Below are positions 50,301 through 58,263 of a stretch of DNA of 64,000 nt, piece by piece. Every line of letters begins with the position of its first letter. The stretch's first letter is position 1. The stretch comes from Paludibacteraceae bacterium (GTDB taxonomy: Bacteria > Bacteroidota > Bacteroidia > Bacteroidales > Paludibacteraceae). The DNA lies in contig JAFYZR010000076.1 of the NCBI GenBank assembly GCA_017557345.1, positions 62,001 to 126,000 on the forward strand, given 5' to 3'. Below the pieces are notes generated by a model. That model made no database searches and was not told the DNA's origin. It worked only from the letters and a program-made list of their open reading frames with translations. The translations under genes and the position numbers were made by a program.

Positions 50301-50685
50301 TGCATTGCTGATGCACAATGAAATTATCGGTTCCCGTAACTGGCACAAGGATATTAAGAATGCATGGAGCGAAAACAATACCAGCAGCAACATTCCTCGT
50401 CTATCGAATGGAGCTGATGACTATGCAAACGCTGCTTCTGACCGTTTCTTAACGAGCAATTCATTCTTGAGTTTGAACAACATTAACTTGGGTTACAAGT
50501 TCCCGAAGAAGTTGATTGAGAAAGCAAAACTGAATGTATTGCAATTATGGGTAGCAGCCGACAATTTGGCTATTGCATCTGCCCGCCGTGGCTACAACCC
50601 GATGATGTCTTTCAGTGGAACCAATGCATATGCAGATTATTCTCCGCAGTCAACCGTTATGGGTGGTGTTAAGATTCAATTCTAA
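47386..50685 (+). CDS. susC: SusC/RagA-family TonB-dependent outer-membrane transporter
   Basis: 1099 residues. Signal peptide MKKVLTILLAAMLSISIYA. A carboxypeptidase-like N-terminal domain (VSGVVVDTKGEPVIGASIQAKG, about 24-95), the TonB-box-like segment EVVVTGYGT, a plug (about 115-235, with SPLYVVDGIPL and SRGANGVILITTKKG) and a 22-strand barrel. It imports a nutrient together with the SusD lipoprotein encoded next. The substrate is not evident: no glycoside hydrolase lies nearby, only a lipoprotein and a protease. Confidence 0.95.
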   Translation: MKKVLTILLAAMLSISIYAEKQVSGVVVDTKGEPVIGASIQAKGTTQGTISDYDGKFEMDVPESVKTLVVSFVGMATQEVAAGQNLRVVMNENSEVIQEVVVTGYGTVAKGAYAGSAQAVKAEDIEKKNPSDITKALAGEVAGVQVATTSGQPGTIGSIRIRGIGSISASSSPLYVVDGIPLDAGSISSIDPGDIASTTILKDATATSLYGSRGANGVILITTKKGSSNGDEGKIEIDIKGGANMRLLPMYDVIDSPEDYVVMAWQSLYNEARLAKGQKEDKSVKYANEHLFVKKGTGLPVTYNIWDQPGSVLINAYDAAGNVNPTFDYSGAHRRGTYENMESWYNTLFHNGLKLEATAKISGGNEKLNYYTSFGYLKDEGYYTASDFQRFNTRANINYQAKKWLKGGLNIQYSYARINNPVQDDEAANNGFLFVQQIPAIYPVFRRDADGNIVTDPKTGGQMYDYGDPLVAGQKGRPYSYGINPAGALAWDKQQTVRHQTVANAFLEFKLYEGLKFTVNAGVQYLNNRINSLTNKFYGDAAGIGRVSNTQYNYFAFTSNQLLEYNKTFNEHTIRVMAGHEVTYFNYNMQYGYKKNIVEDNVVELSNGVSMDGVEGYARTSTLESALATATYEYDNRYLITGNYRADGSSKFAKGHRWGHFGSVGAAWNFTNEHFFEGTTAADWIKNGKLRLSWGVLGNQDIGDMLFTDQYSVTNVDGSKAYVWDYKGNPELTWERTSTIDLGLEFALSKYLDVEIDYFYKKTDNMLFPRYVAPSLGYSGYYVNDAAMENQGVEFEFKAHALDMRNIKLDVRFNGGYYRNKMLQMPIDGYDENGDPVRMVMSGGMAVGHSTADWYMRHYEGVDENGVACYTAYYDANKGEFGTTSADLIEDGKTGDNYISSVYEYRLKNPNANIKTTTVSGTKTTYAGYDYVGKSYMPDLDGGFGIDFEAYGITLSVSCSYRIGGYGYDNNYALLMHNEIIGSRNWHKDIKNAWSENNTSSNIPRLSNGADDYANAASDRFLTSNSFLSLNNINLGYKFPKKLIEKAKLNVLQLWVAADNLAIASARRGYNPMMSFSGTNAYADYSPQSTVMGGVKIQF

Positions 50686-50739
50686 GAATTGAAATTTATG
50701 ATTTGTAATTTATGATTTCAACTTTGATATTTTAGAATT
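50686..50739. repeat. 7-bp tandem array, AATTTAT type (about 8 units)
   Basis: GAATTGA, AATTTAT, GATTTGT, AATTTAT, GATTTCA, ACTTTGA, TATTTTA, GAATTAT, filling the susC-susD gap up to the ATG at 50740. Confidence 0.7.
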
Positions 50740-52353
50740 ATGAAAAAGATACAATATTTATTTGCAACGATTATATTGGGCTTTGCACTCACCTCTTGCG
50801 GTGACAGTTTCTTGACTCAATACCCGGAAGGCGGCACGCTCTTACAAGATCAATTTGAGAAACTGCCCGATAATCTTCAAGGCTCCATCATGGGAATCTA
50901 TTCAAAAATGTATGAATATGGTGGTGATCACGATGAGTTTGGTCAGCGTGCTATTGATATGTACGGAGACATTCAGTCTGGAGATATGGCCATGGCAAGT
51001 TCCTCCTACGGCTGGTTTGAGGTATACGAGCGCGGCTATTTCTATGCCTATGCACCAAGTTACATATGGTCTTACTACTATGACATGCTGAACCTGATAA
51101 ATATCAGCGCCATCGCAGTAGAGGACAATGTTCCTGCCATTATCGACGGAATGTCGGGTGGTGAATTAAGTGAAGCCACCAAACTTTGGGGTTATTATTA
51201 TGGCCAGATTTTGGCACTTCGTGGCTGGGCATATGCCGGTTTGCTGCGTTATTTCTGTGATCCAATGGACATGCTAAGCAATCCGATGGATGAGGAATTA
51301 TCTATTCCTGTTTACACAGAGACCGAAGTTAAAAGCGGCCAGATGGGTGCGCCTCGCGCAACTGTTTCTGAAGTCTACGATCGCATATATGAGGATTTAT
51401 CCTTGGCTATTGAGTTATTGGATTTCTATGGCCAGATTAACTCTCGCGGTTCAAAATTGGAAGTTGATGCTGATGTCGCACGCATTATTTTGGCATACGC
51501 CATGTTGAACCATGGTGATAAGAGTGCCAAGATTTTTGACAAAAACACCAAGAACGCATACGAAGTAGCCATTGAATTAGCATCTACAGTTATCGCCGGA
51601 GGTAGATATCCTATGATGAAACAAGCTGACTTGACTACTACCGGTTTCTCCGATGTATCAGCCAACAACTGGATGTGGGGAGAAAACGTAACTGTTGAGA
51701 ATACGACAGCTTTGGCATCATTCTTCGGCCAAGTAGATATTCACACTTATAGTTATGCAGCCGCAGGTGATACGAAAGCCATCGATAGCAAATTGTATGA
51801 CGAGATTGCTGCAACCGGTTGGGACGCACGCGTTAATTGGTTTAATGACGGTACAGGCGACTTCCCATATTGTCCAGAGGGTAAGTTCTATAACCCAGGC
51901 ACAAAAGATATAACTGATTTGGACAATGTAGATCGTAACTGGTTGTGCGACAACGTATTTATGCGTGTTGAGGTTGCTTATCTAATTGCCGCAGAAGCCG
52001 CTTGGGCCAACGGAGACCCGACGACCGCTGTACTTTATCTAAAACAACTATGCGACGAGCGCGTTATCCCAGGCAAAGAAGCAGCTTATGCAACATGGTT
52101 AGCAGGTTTGTCGGGCGATGCTCTCAAACAAGCGCTTATCTACAACTGGCGTGTAGAGATGTGGGGCGAAGGTTACGGTTTGCAGACCTTGCGTCGTTTG
52201 AGCAAGACAATGACTTTGGGTTCAAATCACTTGAGTCGTGCTGATGCAGAAATCAGTATCGCTTCTGAAAAAGTAGCATACCAATGTGAGATTCCATCCA
52301 CCGAGACTCGCTACAACCCATATCTCAACAACCGCAATTTAACACACAAATAA
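50740..52353 (+). CDS. susD: SusD/RagB-family surface lipoprotein
   Basis: 537 residues. Lipobox LTSC (Cys20) after MKKIQYLFATIILGFA. The RagB/SusD pattern: LTQYPEGG near the N-terminus, TPR-like helices, ALRGWAYAGLLRYFCDPM, and the C-terminal LIYNWRVEMWGEGYGLQTLRR, with NPYLNNRNL at the end. It caps the SusC barrel and binds substrate. Follows susC by 54 bp. Confidence 0.95.
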   Translation: MKKIQYLFATIILGFALTSCGDSFLTQYPEGGTLLQDQFEKLPDNLQGSIMGIYSKMYEYGGDHDEFGQRAIDMYGDIQSGDMAMASSSYGWFEVYERGYFYAYAPSYIWSYYYDMLNLINISAIAVEDNVPAIIDGMSGGELSEATKLWGYYYGQILALRGWAYAGLLRYFCDPMDMLSNPMDEELSIPVYTETEVKSGQMGAPRATVSEVYDRIYEDLSLAIELLDFYGQINSRGSKLEVDADVARIILAYAMLNHGDKSAKIFDKNTKNAYEVAIELASTVIAGGRYPMMKQADLTTTGFSDVSANNWMWGENVTVENTTALASFFGQVDIHTYSYAAAGDTKAIDSKLYDEIAATGWDARVNWFNDGTGDFPYCPEGKFYNPGTKDITDLDNVDRNWLCDNVFMRVEVAYLIAAEAAWANGDPTTAVLYLKQLCDERVIPGKEAAYATWLAGLSGDALKQALIYNWRVEMWGEGYGLQTLRRLSKTMTLGSNHLSRADAEISIASEKVAYQCEIPSTETRYNPYLNNRNLTHK

Positions 52354-52391
52354 AAATAAGAAAAAACGACAGTTTCCGAAAGGAATAAGTC

Positions 52392-52405
52392 TGTTTATAT
52401 AAACA
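52392..52405. promoter_or_regulatory. 14-bp palindrome TGTTTATATAAACA before a lipoprotein gene
   Basis: Identical to 6092-6105 and 34 bp before the ATG at 52440. Preceded by AATAAGT in both cases. Between susD and the third gene of the operon. Confidence 0.6.
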
Positions 52406-52439
52406 CTTTATTAATCAATTAAAAACAAAAACAATCATT

Positions 52440-53567
52440 ATGAAAAAATCTCTGATTGTATTGGCAGCTGCCCTTGTAGCATTGGTAGGCTGCAAAAAAG
52501 ATCCAGGTAGTGCTTATACCAAGCTTGAGATCAAACAAGCTCCCGAAATTTCTATCGAGGTAGGTGAGACAGCAAAACTGAATCTTGTTTACGCACCAAC
52601 CGAATTGCCGGCTCCTGTATGCGAGTGGTCTTCCAGCGACTCCACCAAGGTTAAAGTTGACCAGAACGGTAACGTAACCGGTATTGCTCTTGGTGAGGCA
52701 AACGTAACTGCACAAATCGGCGAGAAGAAAGCCGTTTGCAAAGTTAACGTAAAAGACATGTATGACATGATCGAATGGGGTGCAGCAACATGGTGGAGCA
52801 TCAGCAAAACTCCGCTTAGCAACGACACCGTAGTTCGTGAGTCTACAAGCAATCCTGGCAACTTCTTCCACTGTGTTCCAATTCTGGCAACCTTCCGTAT
52901 TTGGGACACCAATGTTGTTTACGATGAAGGTCTGACCGGTGTAGGTTTCATCGCAATGGGTACCGGTTGTGTTCTTTTGATCACCGACTCCCTTGATCAG
53001 AATGGTCCTAACTACTACTATCTCGGCCGTGACTCGATTCGCTTCGTGGCTCCTGAGAAATGGAATCCTTACAGCGCAGAGTTTGCATACTCCGCTCCTG
53101 CAGGTTTGATCACTGGCGAGGCTGAGGCAAACTACCAGTACTGGTTCAAGGGTGTAGGTGACGGCGCAACTTATGGAACTGAAATCTGCATCATCAACTG
53201 GGATGACGAGGAAGGTCCTTCATACGAAGATCCTCTCGTAGGTTTCATGGGTGAAGGTTTGTTCGTTGGTGACGAGACATTCTGCAAAGAATATGACGTA
53301 GATGCAACATGGTTTGACGGTCCATTTAACGAAGAGCATCCGAGCTACTGCGGTTTGGCCCTGACATGGGTTGAAGGTGCAACTGAAGAAGAAAGCGGTT
53401 GGGATCTTGCAGTTCCACATGCATGGGCTCCGACTATCAAAAAGCACTACACCTTGGCTCCTGCAAACGATGCAAGCAGATTTGGCAACGAAGTTCGCGA
53501 ATTTGCGAAACCGATTCAAATGCCGAAGCGTGAACTCAAAGACACTAAAGTTCTTGTTAAAAAATAA
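52440..53567 (+). CDS. Surface lipoprotein with Ig-like (BIG2) domain
   Basis: 375 residues. Lipobox LVGC (Cys18), then KKDPGS. Residues about 28-100 are a bacterial Ig-like group 2 domain (ISIEVGETAKLNLVY, VCEWSSSDSTKVKVDQNGNVTG, GEANVTAQIG). The remainder is unrecognised, tryptophan- and glycine-rich. As the third gene after susC-susD, it probably is a SusE/F-like surface glycan- or protein-binding lipoprotein; that is inference. A hairpin terminator follows (53584-53619). Confidence 0.8.
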   Translation: MKKSLIVLAAALVALVGCKKDPGSAYTKLEIKQAPEISIEVGETAKLNLVYAPTELPAPVCEWSSSDSTKVKVDQNGNVTGIALGEANVTAQIGEKKAVCKVNVKDMYDMIEWGAATWWSISKTPLSNDTVVRESTSNPGNFFHCVPILATFRIWDTNVVYDEGLTGVGFIAMGTGCVLLITDSLDQNGPNYYYLGRDSIRFVAPEKWNPYSAEFAYSAPAGLITGEAEANYQYWFKGVGDGATYGTEICIINWDDEEGPSYEDPLVGFMGEGLFVGDETFCKEYDVDATWFDGPFNEEHPSYCGLALTWVEGATEEESGWDLAVPHAWAPTIKKHYTLAPANDASRFGNEVREFAKPIQMPKRELKDTKVLVKK

Positions 53568-53583
53568 ACTTTAGTTTTTCGAC

Positions 53584-53619
53584 AAAAAATGGCATGTGCA
53601 TTTGCATATGTCATTTTTT
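53584..53619 (+). terminator. Terminator after the BIG2 lipoprotein, overlapping the next promoter
   Basis: 17-nt arms AAAAAATGGCATGTGCA and TGCATATGTCATTTTTT pair with two G-U pairs, then U-rich sequence. The 3' arm contains the -33 box of the M6 promoter. Confidence 0.75.
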
Positions 53620-53632
53620 ATTTGTACCTTTG
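53602..53632 (+). promoter_or_regulatory. Promoter of the M6 protease
   Basis: TTG (53602-53604) as TTGCATATGT, 20 bp, TACCTTTG (53625-53632). Confidence 0.85.
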
Positions 53633-53658
53633 CAATCGATTTTGGAAATGCACTGGTT

Positions 53659-56487
53659 ATGAATAAGATACTTTCCGTTATATTGGGATGCCTTGTTAGT
53701 CTGAATTTGTTTGCAGTAATGGCATCTCCAGAACCGATTGAGGTCACTCAACCGGATGGCAGTATTTTGCATGTTCGATTAGTGGGTGATGAGTTTCACA
53801 ATTACTATACATTGTTAGATGGTACGCCTATTTGCCAAAACGGTAAAGGCGAATGGATAACTGATTTCTCTGTAACTAAAGAGTCTGCAAGTATTCAGAA
53901 AGTGCGTCGCGGTTTCCAAGAAAAACAAGTATCCTCCACCTTCCCTTTGACCGGTTCGCCCAAAAGCGTTGTGATTCTTGTTAATTTTGCTGATTTGGAA
54001 TTCAATCACACATTGGATGATTTCCAAAAGATGCTCAATGAGTCGGGTTATAGCGCAAATGGCGGTGTGGGTTCTGCTCGCGATTATTTTATTGCATGTT
54101 CGGATAGCGTTTTCTCTCCTATATTTGATTGTTACGGTCCTGTAACGTTAAGTAAAGGTTATGCCTACTACGGAGGTAATAGTGGCGACAACAGCAGTGT
54201 TCATGCATCACAAATGGTTATTGAGGCTTGTACCTTAGTGGCAGATGAACTGGGTGTTGATATGTCTCAATATGACACGAACAATGATGGCCGTTTGGAC
54301 AATGTATTCATCTATTATGCCGGACATAACGAGGCAGAGCATGGCGGAGAAAATACGATTTGGCCACATCGCAGCTATATTACCAGCGGGGATCGTGTGA
54401 GCGGTAAGTTGATTTATGACTATGCATGTTCGTCGGAATTGCGTGGTCCGAGCGGTAATGCAATGTGCGGTATCGGTACTTTCTGCCATGAATTTGGTCA
54501 TGTGTTAGGTTTACCGGATTATTATGACACAGGTTATAATTATTATACCGTTGGCGCATGGGATATAATGTGTTCAGGCAGTTACAACGGAAACGGCAAG
54601 ATGCCACCAAGTTATTCTGCCGGCGAACGTTTTCAATTAGGATGGCTGACTCCTATTCAACTGAAAGAGGCTGGTCCCTATACATTGGAGCCCTTGGAGA
54701 CAAGCAATAAAGCATATCTTATAGCAACAACCGACCATAATTTAAGTTGGGAGGATGCTTCACCAAGCGAGTACTGGCTTTTGGAAAATCGTCAGGCTCT
54801 TGGCTGGGATGCCGCAAGCGAAGCATTGCCAGGAACCGGTATGTTAATCTGGCATATCGATTATAATGCCGCTGCTTGGGGCAGGAATCAGCCCAACAAC
54901 AGTCTTCCTTTACGCTATGATATAGAAGAAGCCGGAGGCAAGAAAGGCTATGCTGCAGCCAGCGATCCTTTTCCGGGCACATTCAATGTAATGCAATTTA
55001 CTCCTGTTTTGCACAATAATACCATTGTTGAGCAACCATTATTAAACATCGGTCAAGACGGGGAAAATATTACCTTTATCTTCAAATCCAGCGGAACGGA
55101 CAATTTCATGATTCTACCGACAGAATTGCCTATACTTCAAAGCACCTATAATTCGTCCAACAAAGAAGCAGAAACTCCGGCAGAGAAGTTGAAAATCATT
55201 GGCAGTCATCTTGATCCGAATGAACAAGTCACTATCAGCATATCCGGTAACGGATTTTATCTCTCTGTGGATAGTTCTGCATGGAAAAACAGTATAAGCG
55301 TTTCCGTAGAAGCCGATTCGACGATGGAACAAGTGTTGTATGTACATTATGCTCCAAAGAAACAAATATGCGATGTACAACGCGGAACTATCACCATGCG
55401 CCAAACGAAAGCTGTTGGATCATACATTGTTCTTGGCACAAGTCCACGGCCTATTCTTATCGATGCTCCTTCTGTAGATTCGCTCTATGAAGTGACTCCC
55501 ACATCATTTAAGGTACATTGGGAGCCAGAGAAAGATGCAGAGTTTTACTATGTGACTCTTTATCACATGGAAGATGGCAGCGAGACGACCATGGAAAGCT
55601 TCGAAGGTTTTGATGACGAGGCAATCGTTCATGAAGCCGGCTGGTACAGTTCTTTCTTCCGAACGACAACCAAGGCGAAAGAGGAAGGATTAGTATCTAT
55701 GTGGTTTAAAGAAGACGGAGAACGAATGCTCAGTCCAATATATAATATGCCAGTAATCGAGGTTTCTATGTGGCTAAACGCTCCCGCAACAACCGACAAT
55801 GAAGTGGGTTGGATTATTTTATCCGGCATAGGAGAAAACTCGACATATGTATTAGATACAATAGAAATCAAAAAGAGCACCAAAAAATATACCTATCAAC
55901 GCTCGCTGGACGAGAATATGGGTATAAGACGCTTTGAGATTCGATATGCATCGTTTGGCGGCGAAGGCGTTTGTGTAGATGCATTCACAACCACTTTCAA
56001 TCAAAAAACGGTATATACATATAAAGGTCGCGAGCGTACCATTGAGGCGCAAGAAGGCAAACAAGCGGCACATTATACCGCATTCTATGCATACGATTTG
56101 ATTCCGGAAACAGCTTATTACCTGCAATTACAATGTTCAGAAGACAAAGGCTGTCAGGAACATTTGAGTGATTTGAGCATGCCGATGGTTATTTTTACCA
56201 AGAAAGGAGAAGATGCCGATTCTAAGCGCTTGACGATAGATTGCGATTCTTTATCCTATGATTACAAAACACATGTGGTTTATATTCCTCAATCGTTATC
56301 CACCGGTAGTGTTGCGATTTATAGCGTAGAGGGTGAATTGGTAAAGACCATTCCTGTTGATCCGACCCAAAATGTTGTTATTTTGCCCGAGAATGAACTT
56401 CGTCGCGGTATGGTTTATATTATTAAATATATGCCAGGAAATAGACTGAGACGTAAGAATCCATGGATTAAAATTCTATTCAGATAG
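53659..56487 (+). CDS. Secreted M6-family (immune inhibitor A type) metalloprotease
   Basis: 942 residues. Signal peptide (MNKILSVILGCLVSLNLFAVMA). Catalytic domain with the zinc motif HEFGHVLGLPDYYD (His277, Glu278, His281) and the Met-turn region AWDIMCSGSYNG. C-terminal half: beta-sandwich and fibronectin-like modules (about 600-850), then a tail VAIYSVEGELVKTI, ILPENELRRGMVYIIKY that resembles a type IX secretion sorting domain but ends in the unusual basic RLRRKNPWIKILFR. A secreted protease likely feeding peptides to the SusCD system (inference). Start at 53659; the upstream in-frame ATG lies in the promoter. Confidence 0.9.
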   Translation: MNKILSVILGCLVSLNLFAVMASPEPIEVTQPDGSILHVRLVGDEFHNYYTLLDGTPICQNGKGEWITDFSVTKESASIQKVRRGFQEKQVSSTFPLTGSPKSVVILVNFADLEFNHTLDDFQKMLNESGYSANGGVGSARDYFIACSDSVFSPIFDCYGPVTLSKGYAYYGGNSGDNSSVHASQMVIEACTLVADELGVDMSQYDTNNDGRLDNVFIYYAGHNEAEHGGENTIWPHRSYITSGDRVSGKLIYDYACSSELRGPSGNAMCGIGTFCHEFGHVLGLPDYYDTGYNYYTVGAWDIMCSGSYNGNGKMPPSYSAGERFQLGWLTPIQLKEAGPYTLEPLETSNKAYLIATTDHNLSWEDASPSEYWLLENRQALGWDAASEALPGTGMLIWHIDYNAAAWGRNQPNNSLPLRYDIEEAGGKKGYAAASDPFPGTFNVMQFTPVLHNNTIVEQPLLNIGQDGENITFIFKSSGTDNFMILPTELPILQSTYNSSNKEAETPAEKLKIIGSHLDPNEQVTISISGNGFYLSVDSSAWKNSISVSVEADSTMEQVLYVHYAPKKQICDVQRGTITMRQTKAVGSYIVLGTSPRPILIDAPSVDSLYEVTPTSFKVHWEPEKDAEFYYVTLYHMEDGSETTMESFEGFDDEAIVHEAGWYSSFFRTTTKAKEEGLVSMWFKEDGERMLSPIYNMPVIEVSMWLNAPATTDNEVGWIILSGIGENSTYVLDTIEIKKSTKKYTYQRSLDENMGIRRFEIRYASFGGEGVCVDAFTTTFNQKTVYTYKGRERTIEAQEGKQAAHYTAFYAYDLIPETAYYLQLQCSEDKGCQEHLSDLSMPMVIFTKKGEDADSKRLTIDCDSLSYDYKTHVVYIPQSLSTGSVAIYSVEGELVKTIPVDPTQNVVILPENELRRGMVYIIKYMPGNRLRRKNPWIKILFR

Positions 56488-56528
56488 GGAATCCTCCATT
56501 TTGCCCCACTTTTTGCAAAATTGTTAAA

Positions 56529-56565
56529 AACCCGTATAATTCATTGAAATTGTGCGGGTTTCTTT
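56529..56565 (+). terminator. Terminator of the M6 protease gene
   Basis: 13-bp stem 56529-56541 / 56548-56560 (two G-U pairs), loop CATTGA or close, followed by TTTCTTT. Confidence 0.85.
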
Positions 56566-56617
56566 ATGTCAATTCTTGTCGAAAACATGTTAACAAAACA
56601 ATTAATAATTTTTTTTG

Positions 56618-56658
56618 TGGGGAAATGTGGTGAATATCAATTTTTTTTTGTATCTTTG
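56618..56658 (+). promoter_or_regulatory. mraZ promoter with possible MraZ operator
   Basis: The -7 box TATCTTTG is at 56651-56658. The -33 region does not have TTG but two direct repeats TGGGG (56618-56622) and TGGTG (56628-56632), 10 bp apart. MraZ binds TGGGN repeats with this spacing in other bacteria and represses its own operon, so this is a plausible autoregulatory site. Confidence 0.65.
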
Positions 56659-56708
56659 CACCCGATTTTAAAAGTATTCAGAATTTAGGGATTAAAATTC
56701 AGAATTAT

Positions 56709-57173
56709 ATGGGAACATTTGTAGGTAATATAGAGGGACGTTTGGATGAAAAAGGACGAATCTTCGTTCCTGCCAATTATCGTAAGATTCTTGCAGAGAC
56801 GGGTTCTAAATTCATGGTTATGCGCCGTGATACGGATAACGAATGTCTGATGTTCTATCCAGAGCATGTGTGGAATGAGAAAGTAGAGCAGTTGCGTCAG
56901 ACCTTAGACGAATGGGATCCGGAAGATCAGTTAATCCTTATGCAATTTATGGCAGATGCTGAGTATTTGGAGATGGATGGTCAGGGACGCATCTTACTTC
57001 AACGCAAGAATTTAGAGACGATTAATGCCCAACAAGATGTTTTATTTGTTGGTATGCTCAATCGTTTTGCTCTCTGGGCACCAGAGACTTTTGCTGCAAA
57101 ACGGTTAAGTCAAACGGAACTGGCGGCAAGATTGCGGGCAAAAATGGCTAAAGGAGGTCCTAAAGAGTACTAA
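56709..57173 (+). CDS. mraZ: Transcriptional regulator MraZ
   Basis: 154 residues. Two SpoVT/AbrB-like MraZ modules: GNIEGRLDEKGRIFVPANYRK and YLEMDGQGRILLQRKNLE. DNA-binding repressor of the dcw cluster. First gene of the cluster; followed by an 11-bp repeat array and rsmH. Confidence 0.95.
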   Translation: MGTFVGNIEGRLDEKGRIFVPANYRKILAETGSKFMVMRRDTDNECLMFYPEHVWNEKVEQLRQTLDEWDPEDQLILMQFMADAEYLEMDGQGRILLQRKNLETINAQQDVLFVGMLNRFALWAPETFAAKRLSQTELAARLRAKMAKGGPKEY

Positions 57174-57174
57174 T

Positions 57175-57240
57175 ATAACTTACTAATCACCTACGAATAA
57201 CCTACTAATAACCTACTAATCACCTACTAATCACCTACTA
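57175..57240. repeat. 11-bp tandem array between mraZ and rsmH (element F)
   Basis: Six units: ATAACTTACTA, ATCACCTACGA, ATAACCTACTA (twice), ATCACCTACTA (twice), followed by GAGTAAGG, also seen at the end of element A. The unit ATCACCTACTA differs from ATCACGCACTA (element C) at two positions. Confidence 0.92.
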
Positions 57241-57267
57241 GAGTAAGGTAAAAAACTAATAAAAAAG

Positions 57268-58260
57268 ATGGATGCTGTTTATCACATTCCGGCAATGCTG
57301 CGAGAGACTATCGAAGGCTTGGCTATCAAGCCCGGTGGTATTTATGTGGATGTGACATTCGGTGGCGGCGGACACAGTCGCGCCATTCTTGAAGGATTAG
57401 CCTCATCCGGGAATGGAAAAACGGCACAGAAAAAAGAAGATAACGGATGTCTTTATTCTTTCGATCAAGATGCCGACGCATTGAAGAATGCATTGAATGA
57501 GGATTTCTGGCATAATGCGCAAGAGGAAGGAAGTTGGACATTTGTGCATAGCAATTTTCGGTATCTGCGGAATTGGATGGATTATTATGGCGTTGAGCAG
57601 ATTGATGGTGTGTTAGCCGATTTGGGTGTTAGTTTTCATCATTTCGATTGTCCTGAACGCGGTTTCAGTTTCCGCTTTAGCGCACCATTGGATATGCGCA
57701 TGAATCAATCGGCAAAACGAACCGCAGCAGATATTATCAATTCATATAGCGAGGAAGAACTGGCGCGAGTGCTGTGGCTTTACGGCGAGATGAAGAATAG
57801 CCGTGCAGCAGCCAAAGCCATCTGCAAAGCGCGTACAGCAAAGCCTATTGAGAGCACGGAGGATTTAGTACAAGCAGTCTACCCTATCCCGTTTCTTGAA
57901 GGGAAAGACGAAATTGATGTGCCTCCACAATACAAGAAAGATCTGGCGCGGATGTTCCAAGCTCTGCGAATTGAAGTGAATGATGAATTAGGGGCGTTGC
58001 GTGAGATGTTAGTTGCAGCACGTGATCTATTGAAGCCAGGCGGCAGAATTGCCATTCTAACGTATCATTCGCTTGAAGACCGATTAGTGAAGAATTTCTT
58101 GCGTAGCGGGAATCTTGAAGGGACAATAGAGAAAGATTTTTACGGGAACATCCTAACACCTTTCTTGCTGATAGAGAAAGGCCGCGAGGCGAGTGAAGAA
58201 GAAATAGAGCGCAATCCTCGCAGCCGCAGCGCCAAGTTACGTGTAGCGGAGAAGAAGTAG
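57268..58260 (+). CDS. rsmH: 16S rRNA m4C1402 methyltransferase RsmH
   Basis: 330 residues. VDVTFGGGGHSRAIL is the SAM-binding motif; VLADLGVSFHHFD, PERGFSFR and LDMRMNQ and ILTYHSLEDRLVKNFL are conserved RsmH segments. Second gene of the dcw cluster. Confidence 0.96.
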   Translation: MDAVYHIPAMLRETIEGLAIKPGGIYVDVTFGGGGHSRAILEGLASSGNGKTAQKKEDNGCLYSFDQDADALKNALNEDFWHNAQEEGSWTFVHSNFRYLRNWMDYYGVEQIDGVLADLGVSFHHFDCPERGFSFRFSAPLDMRMNQSAKRTAADIINSYSEEELARVLWLYGEMKNSRAAAKAICKARTAKPIESTEDLVQAVYPIPFLEGKDEIDVPPQYKKDLARMFQALRIEVNDELGALREMLVAARDLLKPGGRIAILTYHSLEDRLVKNFLRSGNLEGTIEKDFYGNILTPFLLIEKGREASEEEIERNPRSRSAKLRVAEKK

Positions 58261-58263
58261 ATA

